NCBI RefSeq assembly: GCF_037204085.1
Contig: NZ_JBBCBW010000022.1
Span: 36,995 to 100,994, forward strand
Direction of reading: 5' to 3'
DNA length: 64,000 nucleotides
From: Variovorax sp037204085
Lineage (GTDB): Bacteria; Pseudomonadota; Gammaproteobacteria; Burkholderiales; Burkholderiaceae_C
Shown here in pieces: positions 1 through 8,729 of the stretch. A program made the translations under genes and the position numbers. Numbering within the stretch: the stretch's first letter is position 1; every line of letters starts with the position of its first letter. The notes beneath the pieces are model-generated. The model saw nothing but the letters and a program-made list of their open reading frames with translations. It did not search any database and had not been told where the DNA came from.

Positions 1-802
1 ACTGGCCGTTGTTGCCAATGGCCAGCAGCATCGAACCGTCCTGCGTCGGAAAGTCTTGATAAGGCGCGAGGCTCGGGTGCGTGTTGCCCTGGCGCTGCGG
101 CGCCTTGCCGGTGTTGAGAAAGGCGCTCGCCTGGTTGGCGAGGATGGCCATGCCCACGTCGAGCAGCGCCATGTCGATGTGCTGGCCTTCACCCGTGCGG
201 TCGCGCACCTGCAGCGCAGCGAGGATGGCGGTGCTCGCATAGACGCCGGTGAACAGGTCGGTGAGCGCCACGCCCACGCGCAGCGGGCCGCCGCCGGGCT
301 CGCCGTCGGGGCGGCCGGTAATGCTCATCATGCCGGTCATGGCCTGGATCATCAGGTCGTAGCCCGCGCGCTCGGCGTAAGGGCCGTCGTGGCCGAAGCC
401 GGTCACGCTGCAATAGATGAGGCGCGGGTTGGCCGCGCGCAGGCTCTTGTGGTCGAGCCCGTATTGCTCGAGGCCACCGGTCTTGAAGTTCTCGACCACG
501 ATGTCGGCCTGCGCCGCCATCTGCTTGAGCAGCGCCTGCCCGTCGGGCGTGGCCATGTCGACCGTGACCGAGCGCTTGTTGCGGTTGCAGGCCGTGAAGT
601 AGCTGGCCTGGTCGGTGTCGTTGCCGTTCGCGTCCTTGATGAAAGGCGGGCCCCAGGTGCGCGTGTCGTCGCCCACGCCGGGCCGCTCGATCTTGATGAC
701 GTCGGCGCCCAGGTCCGCGAGGATCTGCGTGCACCACGGGCCCGCGAGCACGCGGGACAGATCGAGGACCTTGATGCCGTCCAGGGCTGCGGGCTTGGCC
801 AT
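1..802 (-). CDS. CaiB/BaiF family (class III) CoA-transferase, 3' end cut by window edge
   Basis: The first ~267 codons of a class III CoA-transferase are present and the C-terminus lies outside the window. The N-terminus reads LDGIKVLDLSRVLAGPWC followed by ADLGADVIKIERP, the standard CaiB/BaiF opening. The aspartate of AGYDLMIQAMTG near residue 150 is in the position of the catalytic Asp that forms the acyl-anhydride intermediate. The gene starts 6 bases after the stop of the glutaryl-CoA dehydrogenase gene on the same strand, so the two are probably co-transcribed. Family members beside gcdH often move CoA from succinyl-CoA to glutarate, and that substrate is inferred here only from the neighbour. 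Confidence 0.9.
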   Translation of the reverse strand, partial: MAKPAALDGIKVLDLSRVLAGPWCTQILADLGADVIKIERPGVGDDTRTWGPPFIKDANGNDTDQASYFTACNRNKRSVTVDMATPDGQALLKQMAAQADIVVENFKTGGLEQYGLDHKSLRAANPRLIYCSVTGFGHDGPYAERAGYDLMIQAMTGMMSITGRPDGEPGGGPLRVGVALTDLFTGVYASTAILAALQVRDRTGEGQHIDMALLDVGMAILANQASAFLNTGKAPQRQGNTHPSLAPYQDFPTQDGSMLLAIGNNGQ

Positions 803-808
803 GCGTGC

Positions 809-2008
809 TTAGTTCGCGAAGGCCGCAATGCCCGTGATCGCGCGGCCCAGGATGAGCGCGTGGATGTCGTGCGTGCCTTCGTAGGTGTTCACCACTTCCA
901 GGTTCACCAGGTGGCGCGCCACACCGAATTCGTCGCTGATGCCGTTGCCGCCCATCATGTCGCGTGCCAGGCGGGCGATGTCGAGCGCCTTGCCGCAGTT
1001 GTTGCGCTTCATGATCGAGGTGATCTCGACCGAGGCGGTGCCTTCGTCCTTCATGCGGCCCAGGCGCAGGCTGCCTTGCAGGCCCAGCGTGATCTCGGTC
1101 TGCATGTCGGCCAGCTTCTTCTGAATGAGCTGGTTGGCCGCGAGCGGGCGGCCGAACTGCTTGCGGTCCAGCGTGTACTGGCGGGCGCGGTGCCAGCAGT
1201 CTTCAGCGGCGCCGAGTGCGCCCCACGAGATGCCGTAGCGCGCGCTGTTCAGGCAGGTGAAGGGGCCCTTGAGGCCCTGCACTTCAGGGAACGCGTTTTC
1301 TTCGGGGCAGAACACGCCGTCCATCACGATCTCGCCGGTGATGCTGGCGCGCAGGCCGACCTTGCCGTGGATGGCCGGGGCGCTGAGGCCCTTCATGCCC
1401 TTTTCGAGCACAAAGCCGCGGATCGGGCCGACGGTGCCGGTTTCGCTGACTTCCTTGGCCCACACCACGAACACGTCGGCGATGGGCGAGTTGCTGATCC
1501 ACATCTTGGCGCCGCTGAGCGAATAGCCGCCCGGCACCTTCTTGGCGCGCGTGACCATGCTGCCGGGGTCGGAGCCGTGGTCGGGTTCGGTCAGGCCGAA
1601 GCAGCCGATCCACTCACCGGTGGCGAGCTTGGGCAGGAACTTCTGCTTTTGCGCCTCGGTGCCGAATTCGAAGATCGGCACCATCACCAGCGAGCTCTGC
1701 ACGCTGGCCATCGAGCGGTAGCCCGAATCGACGCGCTCGACTTCGCGGGCGATCAGGCCGTAGGCCACGTAGTTGAGGCCGGGGCCGCCGTACTGCTCGG
1801 GAATGGTGGGGCCGAGCAGGCCGAGCGCTCCCATTTCACGAAAGATGGCGGGATCGGTTTCGCCGGTGCGAAAGCCTTCGATGACGCGGGGGGCCAGGCG
1901 CTCCTGGCAGTAGGCATTGGCCGCGTCGCGGATCATGCGTTCTTCGTCGGTCAGTTGCTGGTCGAGAAGAAGGGGGTCGTCCCAGTGGAATTGCGCTTTG
2001 GCGGCCAT
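809..2008 (-). CDS. gcdH: glutaryl-CoA dehydrogenase
   Basis: This 399-residue FAD enzyme should oxidise and decarboxylate glutaryl-CoA to crotonyl-CoA, passing electrons to ETF, in lysine/glutarate breakdown. The full acyl-CoA dehydrogenase fold is present: an N-terminal helical domain (about 10-130), a middle beta domain with GCFGLTEPDHGSDPGSM, and a C-terminal domain. VNTYEGTHDIHALILGRAITG carries the catalytic Glu near residue 378. The segment YRSMASVQSSLVMVPIFEFG is characteristic of glutaryl-CoA rather than short-chain enzymes. Length matches the family. It lies upstream of the CoA-transferase gene and is divergent from a LysR regulator across 183 bases, the usual layout of glutarate-responsive gcdH loci. 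Confidence 0.95.
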   Translation of the reverse strand: MAAKAQFHWDDPLLLDQQLTDEERMIRDAANAYCQERLAPRVIEGFRTGETDPAIFREMGALGLLGPTIPEQYGGPGLNYVAYGLIAREVERVDSGYRSMASVQSSLVMVPIFEFGTEAQKQKFLPKLATGEWIGCFGLTEPDHGSDPGSMVTRAKKVPGGYSLSGAKMWISNSPIADVFVVWAKEVSETGTVGPIRGFVLEKGMKGLSAPAIHGKVGLRASITGEIVMDGVFCPEENAFPEVQGLKGPFTCLNSARYGISWGALGAAEDCWHRARQYTLDRKQFGRPLAANQLIQKKLADMQTEITLGLQGSLRLGRMKDEGTASVEITSIMKRNNCGKALDIARLARDMMGGNGISDEFGVARHLVNLEVVNTYEGTHDIHALILGRAITGIAAFAN

Positions 2009-2191
2009 GTGGCTGTCTCCGGAATAGGGGAAAAAAAGAAACCGAGGGGGAATGGACCGATCCTAGCCATGCAAGGGGCCGGGCGCAAACGATGAATCCT
2101 CACCCAGATATGCGCCCTATGCACATCTTGAGGCTGTGCACGGAGTCGTTTCCATTGGTAGCAGCGCCCCAGTCATACACTAGCGGCATAC

Positions 2192-3100
2192 ATGCGCCGC
2201 AAGATCCCGCCCCTGCAAACCCTCGTGTGCTTCGACGCCGCCGCGCGCCACGAGAGCTACACCCGCGCCGCGCAGGAACTCGCGCTCACGCAGAGCGCGG
2301 TGTCGCGCCAGATCGGCACGCTGGAGGCTTTTCTGGGCGTGGCGCTGTTCCGCCGCACCCGCCACGGCGTCGCGCTTACCGCGAGCGGCGCTGCGTATGC
2401 GCGGCAGATCACCAAGCGGCTCGAAGCCATGGAGCGCGACACGCTCGACGCCATGGCGCACCAGGGCGAGGGCGGCTCGCTCTCTTTGGCGGCCGTGCCC
2501 ACCTTTGCCACCCGCTGGCTGATGCCGCGGCTGAAGGGCTTTGCTGCGCTGCAGCCCGACGTGGTGGTGCACATCGAGACGCGCACTCGGCCCTTTCTTT
2601 TTGCCGATGCCGAATTCGATGCCGCGCTGTACGCCGGCACGCCCGCGCAGATCGAGAACTGGGCCGGCACGCGCGCACTCATGCTGATGCACGAAGACGT
2701 GGTGCCGGTGTGCAGCCCTTCGCTTCTGCCGCGCGGCAAACCGGTGGCGCCCGCGGCCATCGCGAAGATGCCGCTGCTGCAGCAGAGCACGCGCCCCGAC
2801 GGCTGGCGCCAGTGGTTCGACGCGCAGCAAATCGATGCTCCCAACGCGCGCGGCGGGCCGCGCTACGAGCTGTTTTCCATACTGGCCGCGGCGGCATCGC
2901 ACGGCCTGGGCGTGGCGCTGATGCCCACCATGCTGGTAGCCGACGAGCTTGCGCGCGGCGAACTCGTGGTGGCCTGCGCGCGGCCGCTCTCGGGCGAGCG
3001 CAACTACTACCTCGTGACGCCCGAACGGGCCGACCAGCGGCCGCTGCTGAAGTTCTTCAGCGACTGGCTCTTGGCCGAAGCACGGCGCGACTCATCCTGA
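2192..3100 (+). CDS. LysR-family regulator, probably of the divergent gcdH operon
   Basis: This 302-residue LysR-type regulator has an N-terminal winged helix (LQTLVCFDAAARHESYTRAAQELALTQSAVSRQIGTLE) and a C-terminal effector domain of the GcvA/AmpR type with FATRWLMPRLKGF at its start. It is transcribed away from gcdH. LysR regulators normally control the divergent neighbour, so control of glutarate catabolism in response to glutarate or glutaryl-CoA is the best guess. No T-N11-A operator stands out clearly in the intergenic region. The start follows a weak ribosome site, but the HTH begins at residue 6, so a later start would damage the domain. Confidence 0.88.
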   Translation: MRRKIPPLQTLVCFDAAARHESYTRAAQELALTQSAVSRQIGTLEAFLGVALFRRTRHGVALTASGAAYARQITKRLEAMERDTLDAMAHQGEGGSLSLAAVPTFATRWLMPRLKGFAALQPDVVVHIETRTRPFLFADAEFDAALYAGTPAQIENWAGTRALMLMHEDVVPVCSPSLLPRGKPVAPAAIAKMPLLQQSTRPDGWRQWFDAQQIDAPNARGGPRYELFSILAAAASHGLGVALMPTMLVADELARGELVVACARPLSGERNYYLVTPERADQRPLLKFFSDWLLAEARRDSS

Positions 3101-3167
3101 GACGCTGCCGATATGATGGCCTGGACCACCAGGCGGGCCGTCTTCCGCCTCTTCCGCCTTTCACAAC

Positions 3168-3572
3168 ATGCTGAACAACCTCGCCCCCTTTCTCGTGCAC
3201 TGGGCCATTACGGCGCTGTCGCTGTGGGTCGCAAGCCTGATCTTCCGCGGCCTCAAGTTCGAGAGCACTTCGGCGCTGGTGATCTCTGCCCTTCTGCTGG
3301 GCCTGGCCAACGCGGTGGTCAAGCCGCTTTTGATCGTGCTCACGCTGCCGCTGACGCTGCTGACCTTCGGCCTCTTCCTGCTGGTGATCAATGCGCTGAT
3401 GATCATGCTGGTGGCCGCGCTGGTGCGCGGGTTCAAGCTCTCGGGCTTCTGGACCGCGTTCTTTGCGAGCATCTTCATCTCGCTGCTGAGCATTGCAATT
3501 GGCGCACTGGTGAGCAGCGGCGACCCGGCCACCGATATCCAGATGCCGGCGGGCAGCGGCAAGTGGATATAG
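3168..3572 (+). CDS. phage holin family 4-type membrane protein (YvlD-like)
   Basis: A 134-residue, very hydrophobic protein with about four membrane segments (roughly 8-27, 34-53, 56-80 and 85-125). The stretch LANAVVKPLLIVLTLPLTLL is the signature of the PF04020 'phage holin' family. Despite the name, this family is widespread in bacterial chromosomes as an inner-membrane protein of unknown function, and no phage genes surround it. It follows the LysR gene by 67 bases and converges on the next gene, so it may be a single-gene unit. Confidence 0.82.
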   Translation: MLNNLAPFLVHWAITALSLWVASLIFRGLKFESTSALVISALLLGLANAVVKPLLIVLTLPLTLLTFGLFLLVINALMIMLVAALVRGFKLSGFWTAFFASIFISLLSIAIGALVSSGDPATDIQMPAGSGKWI

Positions 3573-3608
3573 GCGCAAGCCCCGCGGTCCGGGCCTGAGC
3601 CGGGCCCG

Positions 3609-4334
3609 TCACCGCCAGCCGAACAGCGCACCCCACCCGCGCACCTGCGCCGGGTCGGCCCCCACGGCGCGCAGCTGGCCCCAGACGGTGGTGCTCACGG
3701 TGTCGAGCAGCGCAATGCCGGTTTCGGCCTCGAACGCCCCGGCCAGGGGCGCCGCGTGCAGGTTGGTGCAGAAGGTGGTGATGGCCTCGGGCCGCGCGGC
3801 AGCCACTTCGCGCATCGACGCCATCAGTTGCGCGGGCTCGACCAGCGCGAAGTCGTGGTTCACGCGGATGCCCAGGTGGCGCTCGGCCACCACCTCGATG
3901 CCGAGCGCGCGGTAGTTCTCCACGATGCGCTGCTGCACGTCGGCGGTGTAGGGCGTCACCAGCCCGAGCCGCTTCACGCCGCGCAGCGCCAGCAGTTCGT
4001 TGAGCGCCAGCACCGCGGTGGTGGCGGCAATGCCGGTGCGCTCGCGGATGCGCTCGACCAGGCGCCGGTCGGCATCGAAGCCCAGCCAGCCCGACGAGGT
4101 GCCGCTCCAGCCGATCACGTCGACCTGCGCATCGGCCAGCAGCTCGGCGGCGGCAAGGATCTTGCTGTCGTCGAACTGGCCCAGGCCCGCAGCCGAGAGC
4201 GAGATCTCCGTCACCCTGAAGCGCGAGAAATGGGCGCTGCAGCCCGGCACGCAGGCCGCCAGGGTGCTGGTCAGCGGCTCCAGCGCCGTGTTGGACGAAG
4301 GCGTGAGCACGCCAAGGCGAAGGGGGCGCGTCAT
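3609..4334 (-). CDS. arylmalonate decarboxylase / maleate isomerase superfamily enzyme
   Basis: This 241-residue protein belongs to the Asp/Glu-racemase-like superfamily that includes maleate cis-trans isomerase and arylmalonate decarboxylase (AMDase). TPSSNT (residues 11-16) resembles maleate isomerase. The first catalytic cysteine of racemases and isomerases is absent: the equivalent loop reads GWSGTSSGWLG (75-85), matching the Gly-Thr-Ser oxyanion-hole loop of AMDase. The second cysteine is kept as Cys189 in TTFCTNL, where AMDase has its single catalytic Cys188. A one-base chemistry such as decarboxylation is therefore more likely than two-base racemisation; this is inference. It is divergent from a hydantoinase gene and probably belongs to that pathway. 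Confidence 0.8.
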   Translation of the reverse strand: MTRPLRLGVLTPSSNTALEPLTSTLAACVPGCSAHFSRFRVTEISLSAAGLGQFDDSKILAAAELLADAQVDVIGWSGTSSGWLGFDADRRLVERIRERTGIAATTAVLALNELLALRGVKRLGLVTPYTADVQQRIVENYRALGIEVVAERHLGIRVNHDFALVEPAQLMASMREVAAARPEAITTFCTNLHAAPLAGAFEAETGIALLDTVSTTVWGQLRAVGADPAQVRGWGALFGWR

Positions 4335-4397
4335 GGGCTTCCTTTTTTATGTGCGAATGGCCGGCATCGGCGTAATCACCGCTTCCGGGCCGCTTGA

Positions 4398-4442
4398 TTG
4401 TTGATGATTATGTCGACAACATTCAATTCCTTTTGTTGACAA
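4398..4442. promoter_or_regulatory. repeated TGTYGACAA operator-like motif between divergent genes
   Basis: The region between the AMDase-like gene and the hydantoinase gene holds TGTCGACAA (4411-4419) and TGTTGACAA (4434-4442), a direct repeat 23 bases apart. Each contains a near-palindrome (TGTCGACA is perfect). TTGTTGA at 4398-4404 also pairs with TCGACAA at 4413-4419 across 8 bases. The IclR-type regulator at 5971 is the obvious candidate ligand, but that link is inference. Confidence 0.45.
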
Positions 4443-4460
4443 GATGAGGCACGTCCTTCC

Positions 4461-5888
4461 ATGAGCTCCCACTCGGCGTTCGACCTGGTGATCCGCAATG
4501 CGCAGGCGGTCACGGCCAGCGACACCTTTCAATGCGACATCGGAGTGCGCGAAGGGTGCATCGTGCAGCTAGGCATGGCGCTGGCCGGCGGCGCGCGCGA
4601 GATAGACGCGGCCGGCCGCACGGTAACGCCCGGCGGCGTCGATGCCCACTGCCACCTCGACCAGCCGATGCCCGCCCCCATGCGCATGGCCGACGGCTTT
4701 GCCAGCGGCACGCGCAGCGCGGCCTGCGGCGGCACCACCACGGTGATTCCGTTCGCGGCGCAGCAAAAGGGCCAGTCGCTGCGCGCGGCCGTGGACGACT
4801 ACCACCGGCGCGCCGAAGGCCAGGCGCACGTCGACTACGCCTTCCACCTGATCGTGAGCGACCCGACGCCCACGGTGCTCAACGAGGAACTGCCGGCGCT
4901 GATCCGCGAGGGCTACAGCTCGTTCAAGATCTACATGACCTACGACGACCTCAAGCTCGACGACGGCCAGGTGCTGGACGTGCTCGACGTCGCGCGCGAG
5001 CACGGCGCCATGGCCATGATCCACGCCGAGAACGCCGACTGCATCGAGTGGCTCACTCGCCGCCTCGAGGCCGCGGGGCGCACCGCGCCGCGTTACCACG
5101 CGCATGCACGGCCGATGCTGGTGGAGCGCGAGGCCACGCACCGCGCGATTGCGCTGGCCGAGCTGGTCGACGTGCCGATCCTGATCGTTCACGTGTCGGG
5201 CCGCGAGGCGGTGGAACAGATCCGCTGGGCCCGCGCGCACGGGCTCAGCGTGTTCGCCGAGACCTGCCCGCAATACCTCTTCCTCACGGCCGAAGACCTG
5301 GGCATCGACGACAGCTACCAGGGCGCCAAGTGCGTGTGCAGCCCTCCGCCGCGCGACAAGGCCAACCAGCAGGTGATCTGGGACGGGCTCAACGACGGCC
5401 TCTTCACCGTGTTCTCGTCCGACCACGCTCCATTCCGCTTCGACGACCCCGAGGGCAAGAAGCCGGGCGGCCAGGAGGTGGGGTTTCGCCATATTCCCAA
5501 CGGCATTCCGGGCCTTGAAACTCGCATGGCGCTGCTGTGGTCCGAAGGGGTGATGGCCGGGCGCATCACGCCGCAGAAGTTTGTCGAGCTCACCGCCACC
5601 AACCCGGCCAGGGCCTACGGACTGCATCCGCGCAAGGGGAGCATCGCGGTCGGCGGCGACGCCGACCTGGTGATCTGGGAAGAGCGCGAGTTCGTGCTCG
5701 GCAATGCTCAGCTGCACCACGACGTCGACTACACGCCCTATGAGGGCATGCGCCTGTCGGCCTGGCCGGCCATGACGCTGGCGCGCGGCGAGGTGGTGTG
5801 GGACGGCGCGGCGTTTACCGGGCGCGCCGGGCACGGGCGCTTTCTGCCATGCGGCGCGCCCACGCTGCAGCCCCGCCGGCGCGGCTGA
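4461..5888 (+). CDS. hydA: D-hydantoinase / dihydropyrimidinase
   Basis: This 475-residue amidohydrolase should open a cyclic diamide (hydantoin or dihydropyrimidine) to an N-carbamoyl acid in the cytoplasm. The binuclear metal site is complete: HCH at 63-65 in GGVDAHCHLDQP, the carboxylated Lys156 in SFKIYMTYDD, His188 in MIHAEN, His244 in IVHVSG, and Asp321 in FSSDHAPF. Length is typical. It faces the AMDase-like gene across a 126-base regulatory gap and precedes an IclR regulator and a TRAP transporter. No carbamoylase is seen nearby; the downstream amidase (11069) could take the next step, which is inference. Other cyclic amides are possible substrates. Confidence 0.88.
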   Translation: MSSHSAFDLVIRNAQAVTASDTFQCDIGVREGCIVQLGMALAGGAREIDAAGRTVTPGGVDAHCHLDQPMPAPMRMADGFASGTRSAACGGTTTVIPFAAQQKGQSLRAAVDDYHRRAEGQAHVDYAFHLIVSDPTPTVLNEELPALIREGYSSFKIYMTYDDLKLDDGQVLDVLDVAREHGAMAMIHAENADCIEWLTRRLEAAGRTAPRYHAHARPMLVEREATHRAIALAELVDVPILIVHVSGREAVEQIRWARAHGLSVFAETCPQYLFLTAEDLGIDDSYQGAKCVCSPPPRDKANQQVIWDGLNDGLFTVFSSDHAPFRFDDPEGKKPGGQEVGFRHIPNGIPGLETRMALLWSEGVMAGRITPQKFVELTATNPARAYGLHPRKGSIAVGGDADLVIWEEREFVLGNAQLHHDVDYTPYEGMRLSAWPAMTLARGEVVWDGAAFTGRAGHGRFLPCGAPTLQPRRRG

Positions 5889-5970
5889 GCGGGCGCGATG
5901 GGCGTGCCGGAGGCGGCCGATTCCGACCCGGCCGGCCGCGGGGTGGCGTGCAACTTGCAAGGATTTCGTC

Positions 5971-6804
5971 ATGACGGACAGCAGCTCCCCCCGCTCCTCC
6001 TCCAAGGCCGCCGGCAAGGTCACACGCATCGACCGCGACGGCGACAGCACCGTGCAATCGCTCACGCGGGCCATGCAGCTGCTCGAACTGCTGGCCGACG
6101 ACGACGAGGGCTACCGCCTGGTCGACATTGCGGCGCGCAGCGGCTTGTCCTCGTCCACCGCGCACCGCCTGCTCACCACGCTGGAGCAGCGCCAGTTCGT
6201 CCAGTTCGACCGCGAAACCAGCCTCTGGTATGTGGGCGTGCGCTGCTTCTCTGTGGGGGCGGCCTTCGGGCGCCGGCGCCGCATTGCGCACCTGGCGCTG
6301 CCGGTGATGCGGCGGCTGCGCGACAGCTCGGGCGAAAGCATCAACCTGGGCATTGCCGACCTGGGCGACATCGTGTTCGTCACGCAGGTGGAAAGCCGCG
6401 AGCTGATGCGCGCCATAGGCAAGCCGGGTTTCCGCGCACCGCTGCACGGCACCGCCATGGGGCAGGCCATCCTGGCCGCCATGGCGGAGGACGACGTGCT
6501 GCAGTACCTGCGCACCTACGGCCTGCCCAAGCTCACGGCCAACACCATTGCGCGCGCATCGCGGCTGCACGAAACGCTGGGCGAGGTGCGCCGCGCGGGC
6601 TATGCGGTGGACGACGAGCAGAACGCCGTGGGCCTGCGCTGCATTGCCGCCGCCATCCGCGACGAGCACGGGCAGCCCTTCGGCGCGATCTCGCTGGTGG
6701 GGCCGACGCAGCGGATCAAGGCGGCCGATTTCGCGCAACTCGGCGCCACGGTGCGCGCCGCCGCCGACGAGATCACCGCGGCCTACGGCGGGCGCCTGAA
6801 GTAG
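5971..6804 (+). CDS. IclR-family transcriptional regulator
   Basis: This 277-residue regulator has an N-terminal winged helix (about residues 28-85, with VDIAARSGLSSSTAHRLLTTLE) and a C-terminal GAF-like effector domain ending in AADEITAAYGGRLK. AAGGA sits at good spacing before the ATG. It lies between the hydantoinase gene and the TRAP transporter genes on the same strand, so it probably controls one or both in response to a pathway acid. IclR proteins bind short inverted repeats, and the TGTYGACAA pair upstream of the hydantoinase gene is a candidate. Confidence 0.9.
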   Translation: MTDSSSPRSSSKAAGKVTRIDRDGDSTVQSLTRAMQLLELLADDDEGYRLVDIAARSGLSSSTAHRLLTTLEQRQFVQFDRETSLWYVGVRCFSVGAAFGRRRRIAHLALPVMRRLRDSSGESINLGIADLGDIVFVTQVESRELMRAIGKPGFRAPLHGTAMGQAILAAMAEDDVLQYLRTYGLPKLTANTIARASRLHETLGEVRRAGYAVDDEQNAVGLRCIAAAIRDEHGQPFGAISLVGPTQRIKAADFAQLGATVRAAADEITAAYGGRLK

Positions 6805-6978
6805 CCGCCGGCGGCGCGCGTTCCACCGGCGCGCAGCGCCAAGTGCTTGATCTGCAAAGACTTTTTCTGCCGTTCCCGGTGCGCGGAAAACTCCGCGCGT
6901 GTGCCTTGCAGCGCGGTTCAATGGCCTCCTCATTGCCGCCTTGCCGATCCGCCCACCTTTGCCTTCCCAGGAGAAATC

Positions 6979-8058
6979 ATGCCGATGCGTCCTCTTGCCA
7001 AGCCTTCCTTCTCTAAGCCGCTTGCCGCGGCCTTCGTGCTCGCGCTGGCCGCGCTGCTCGCCCCGCCCGCCGCACAGGCGCAGGAGCGGATCAAGCTCAA
7101 GGCCATCGGCCAGCCGCTGGCCACCGGGCTGATCCAGAAGAACAAGGAACAGCCTTTCTTCGAGAACTTTGCGGCACGCACCGGATTGCCGATCGACGTC
7201 GACTACAAGCCCATCGACACGCTGGGCATCAAGGACACCGAGCAGCTGCGGGTGATGAAGGCGGGCCTGTTCGACATCGTCTCGCTGCGCGTGTCGCAGA
7301 ACTCGCGCGACGAGCCGACGATCCTGGGCCTCGACCTGGTTGGCGCCGCGCCTGACTACGCCACCGGCCGCAAGGTGGCCAAGGCCTATTTCGACACGGT
7401 CGATGCGCGGCTGCAGCAGCAGTTCAACGTGAAGCTGCTCGGCGTGTGGCCCTTCGGCCCGCAGATCCTGTTCTGCAAGAAGCCGATCGCCTCGCTGGCC
7501 GACATCAAGGGCATGAAGGTGCGCGTGTACGACCAGAACCTGGCCAAGTTCATCGAGATGGTGGGCGGCACGCCGGTGCCGGTGTCGTTTGCCGACACGC
7601 ACCAGTCGCTGTCGCTCGGCGTGGTCGACTGCGCCATCACCGGGCCGAGCTCGGCCAACTCGGCCGGCTGGCCCGAGGTCACGACCCACCAGCTGGCCAT
7701 CGGCTTCCAGATGGCGCTCAACGGCTACGGCATGACGATGAAGTCGTGGAACGCGCTCAAACCCGACCAGCAGGCCAAGCTCAAGGCGGCCTTCGACGGC
7801 CTGACCGAAGAGGTGTGGAAGTACTCCGAAGAGCTGTTCCGCGACGCGCTGAACTGCAACGCCGGCAAGGACCCGTGCACCACCGGCAAGAAGTTCAAGC
7901 TGGTCGACGTGCCGGTCACCCCGGCCGACCTCGAGCTGGTGCGCGGCGCGGTCGGCAAGGTGTCGCTGCCGGTGTGGGCCGAGGTCTGCGACAAGTCGAA
8001 CCCGGGCTGTTCCAAGGGCTGGCAGGCCACCGTGGCACCGGTGCTGGGGCTCAAGTGA
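6979..8058 (+). CDS. TRAP transporter solute receptor (DctP family), copy 1
   Basis: A 359-residue periplasmic receptor for a TRAP (sodium-coupled, binding-protein-dependent) transporter. The signal peptide covers about residues 1-35 and ends APPAAQAQ. The chosen ATG follows GGAGAAATC and gives a clean signal peptide, whereas earlier starts would extend it implausibly. The DctP-type motif VVDCAITGPSSANSAGWPEV lies near residue 215. The ligand is unknown; nearby enzymes suggest an organic acid or cyclic amide derivative. Its stop overlaps the start region of the small permease gene, so the genes are translationally coupled. A paralogue follows the large permease gene. Confidence 0.9.
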   Translation: MPMRPLAKPSFSKPLAAAFVLALAALLAPPAAQAQERIKLKAIGQPLATGLIQKNKEQPFFENFAARTGLPIDVDYKPIDTLGIKDTEQLRVMKAGLFDIVSLRVSQNSRDEPTILGLDLVGAAPDYATGRKVAKAYFDTVDARLQQQFNVKLLGVWPFGPQILFCKKPIASLADIKGMKVRVYDQNLAKFIEMVGGTPVPVSFADTHQSLSLGVVDCAITGPSSANSAGWPEVTTHQLAIGFQMALNGYGMTMKSWNALKPDQQAKLKAAFDGLTEEVWKYSEELFRDALNCNAGKDPCTTGKKFKLVDVPVTPADLELVRGAVGKVSLPVWAEVCDKSNPGCSKGWQATVAPVLGLK

Positions 8059-8069
8059 GCAGCGCGGCC

Positions 8070-8729
8070 ATGAGCGAGCGGCCGCAGCCCACCGCCGCAT
8101 TGCCTGAAGCAGCGCCGGCCGCGCCGCGGCGCATCGACTTCAAGACGCGCGTGGAGACCGTGCTGGCCACCATCTTCGGCGCGATCTTCCTCGGCCTGTC
8201 GCTCATCGTGACCGTCGAAACCGCCGCGCGCAAGCTGTTCAACATCTCGCTGCAGGGTGCGGACGAGCTCGGCGGCTATGCGCTCGCGGTGGGCTCGACC
8301 ATTGCCTTCAGCCTTGCGCTCATGGGCCGCAACCACATTCGCGTCGACGTGTTCCACGAGAAATTTCCGGCCCGCGTGCAGGCGCTGCTGAACTGGATCT
8401 CGGCGGTGTCGCTGGCCGCTCTGGCGGTGTTCATCGGCTGGGTGGCGTTCAAGGTGATCGGCGACACCATGGCCTACCGCAGCACCGCGCAGACGCCATG
8501 GGCCACGCCGCTGATCATTCCGCAGGGCGTGTGGTACGGCGGGCTCGTGATTTTTGCGCTCGTGGCCTGCGGGCTCGCGCTGCGCGCCACCCGGCTGCTG
8601 CTTCGCGGCGACATCGCGGCGCTGAACGCCGACTTCCACCCCAAGAGCGCGAAGGAAGAGCTGAAGGAAGAGCTCGACGACCTCGCGGTGCGCCAGGCAC
8701 CGCAGCCCGGCGGAGGAAGCCAGCCATGA
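8070..8729 (+). CDS. TRAP transporter small permease (DctQ family)
   Basis: A 219-residue inner-membrane protein with four predicted membrane segments (about 35-57, 75-95, 115-137 and 160-180) and the DctQ motif LMGRNHIRVDVF. It should bridge the receptor and the large permease. An alternative GTG start at 8055 overlaps the receptor stop (GTGA) behind a GGGG stretch and would add five residues; the ATG is reported as the conservative choice. The C-terminal tail is charged (SAKEELKEELDDL), unusual but harmless for a DctQ protein. Confidence 0.88.
   Translation: MSERPQPTAALPEAAPAAPRRIDFKTRVETVLATIFGAIFLGLSLIVTVETAARKLFNISLQGADELGGYALAVGSTIAFSLALMGRNHIRVDVFHEKFPARVQALLNWISAVSLAALAVFIGWVAFKVIGDTMAYRSTAQTPWATPLIIPQGVWYGGLVIFALVACGLALRATRLLLRGDIAALNADFHPKSAKEELKEELDDLAVRQAPQPGGGSQP

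Noticed and set aside
56..2095. Long open frame opposite the CoA-transferase and gcdH genes
   Set aside because: It runs antisense to two clear enzymes, is Arg/Ala/Val/His-rich, and has no domain. High GC leaves antisense frames open.
3168..3572. Prophage remnant suggested by the holin-family name
   Set aside because: PF04020 proteins are common chromosomal membrane proteins, and no phage genes are nearby.
5815..8100. 761-codon minus-strand open frame over the IclR and TRAP receptor genes
   Set aside because: Composition and lack of motifs mark it as an antisense shadow of recognised genes.
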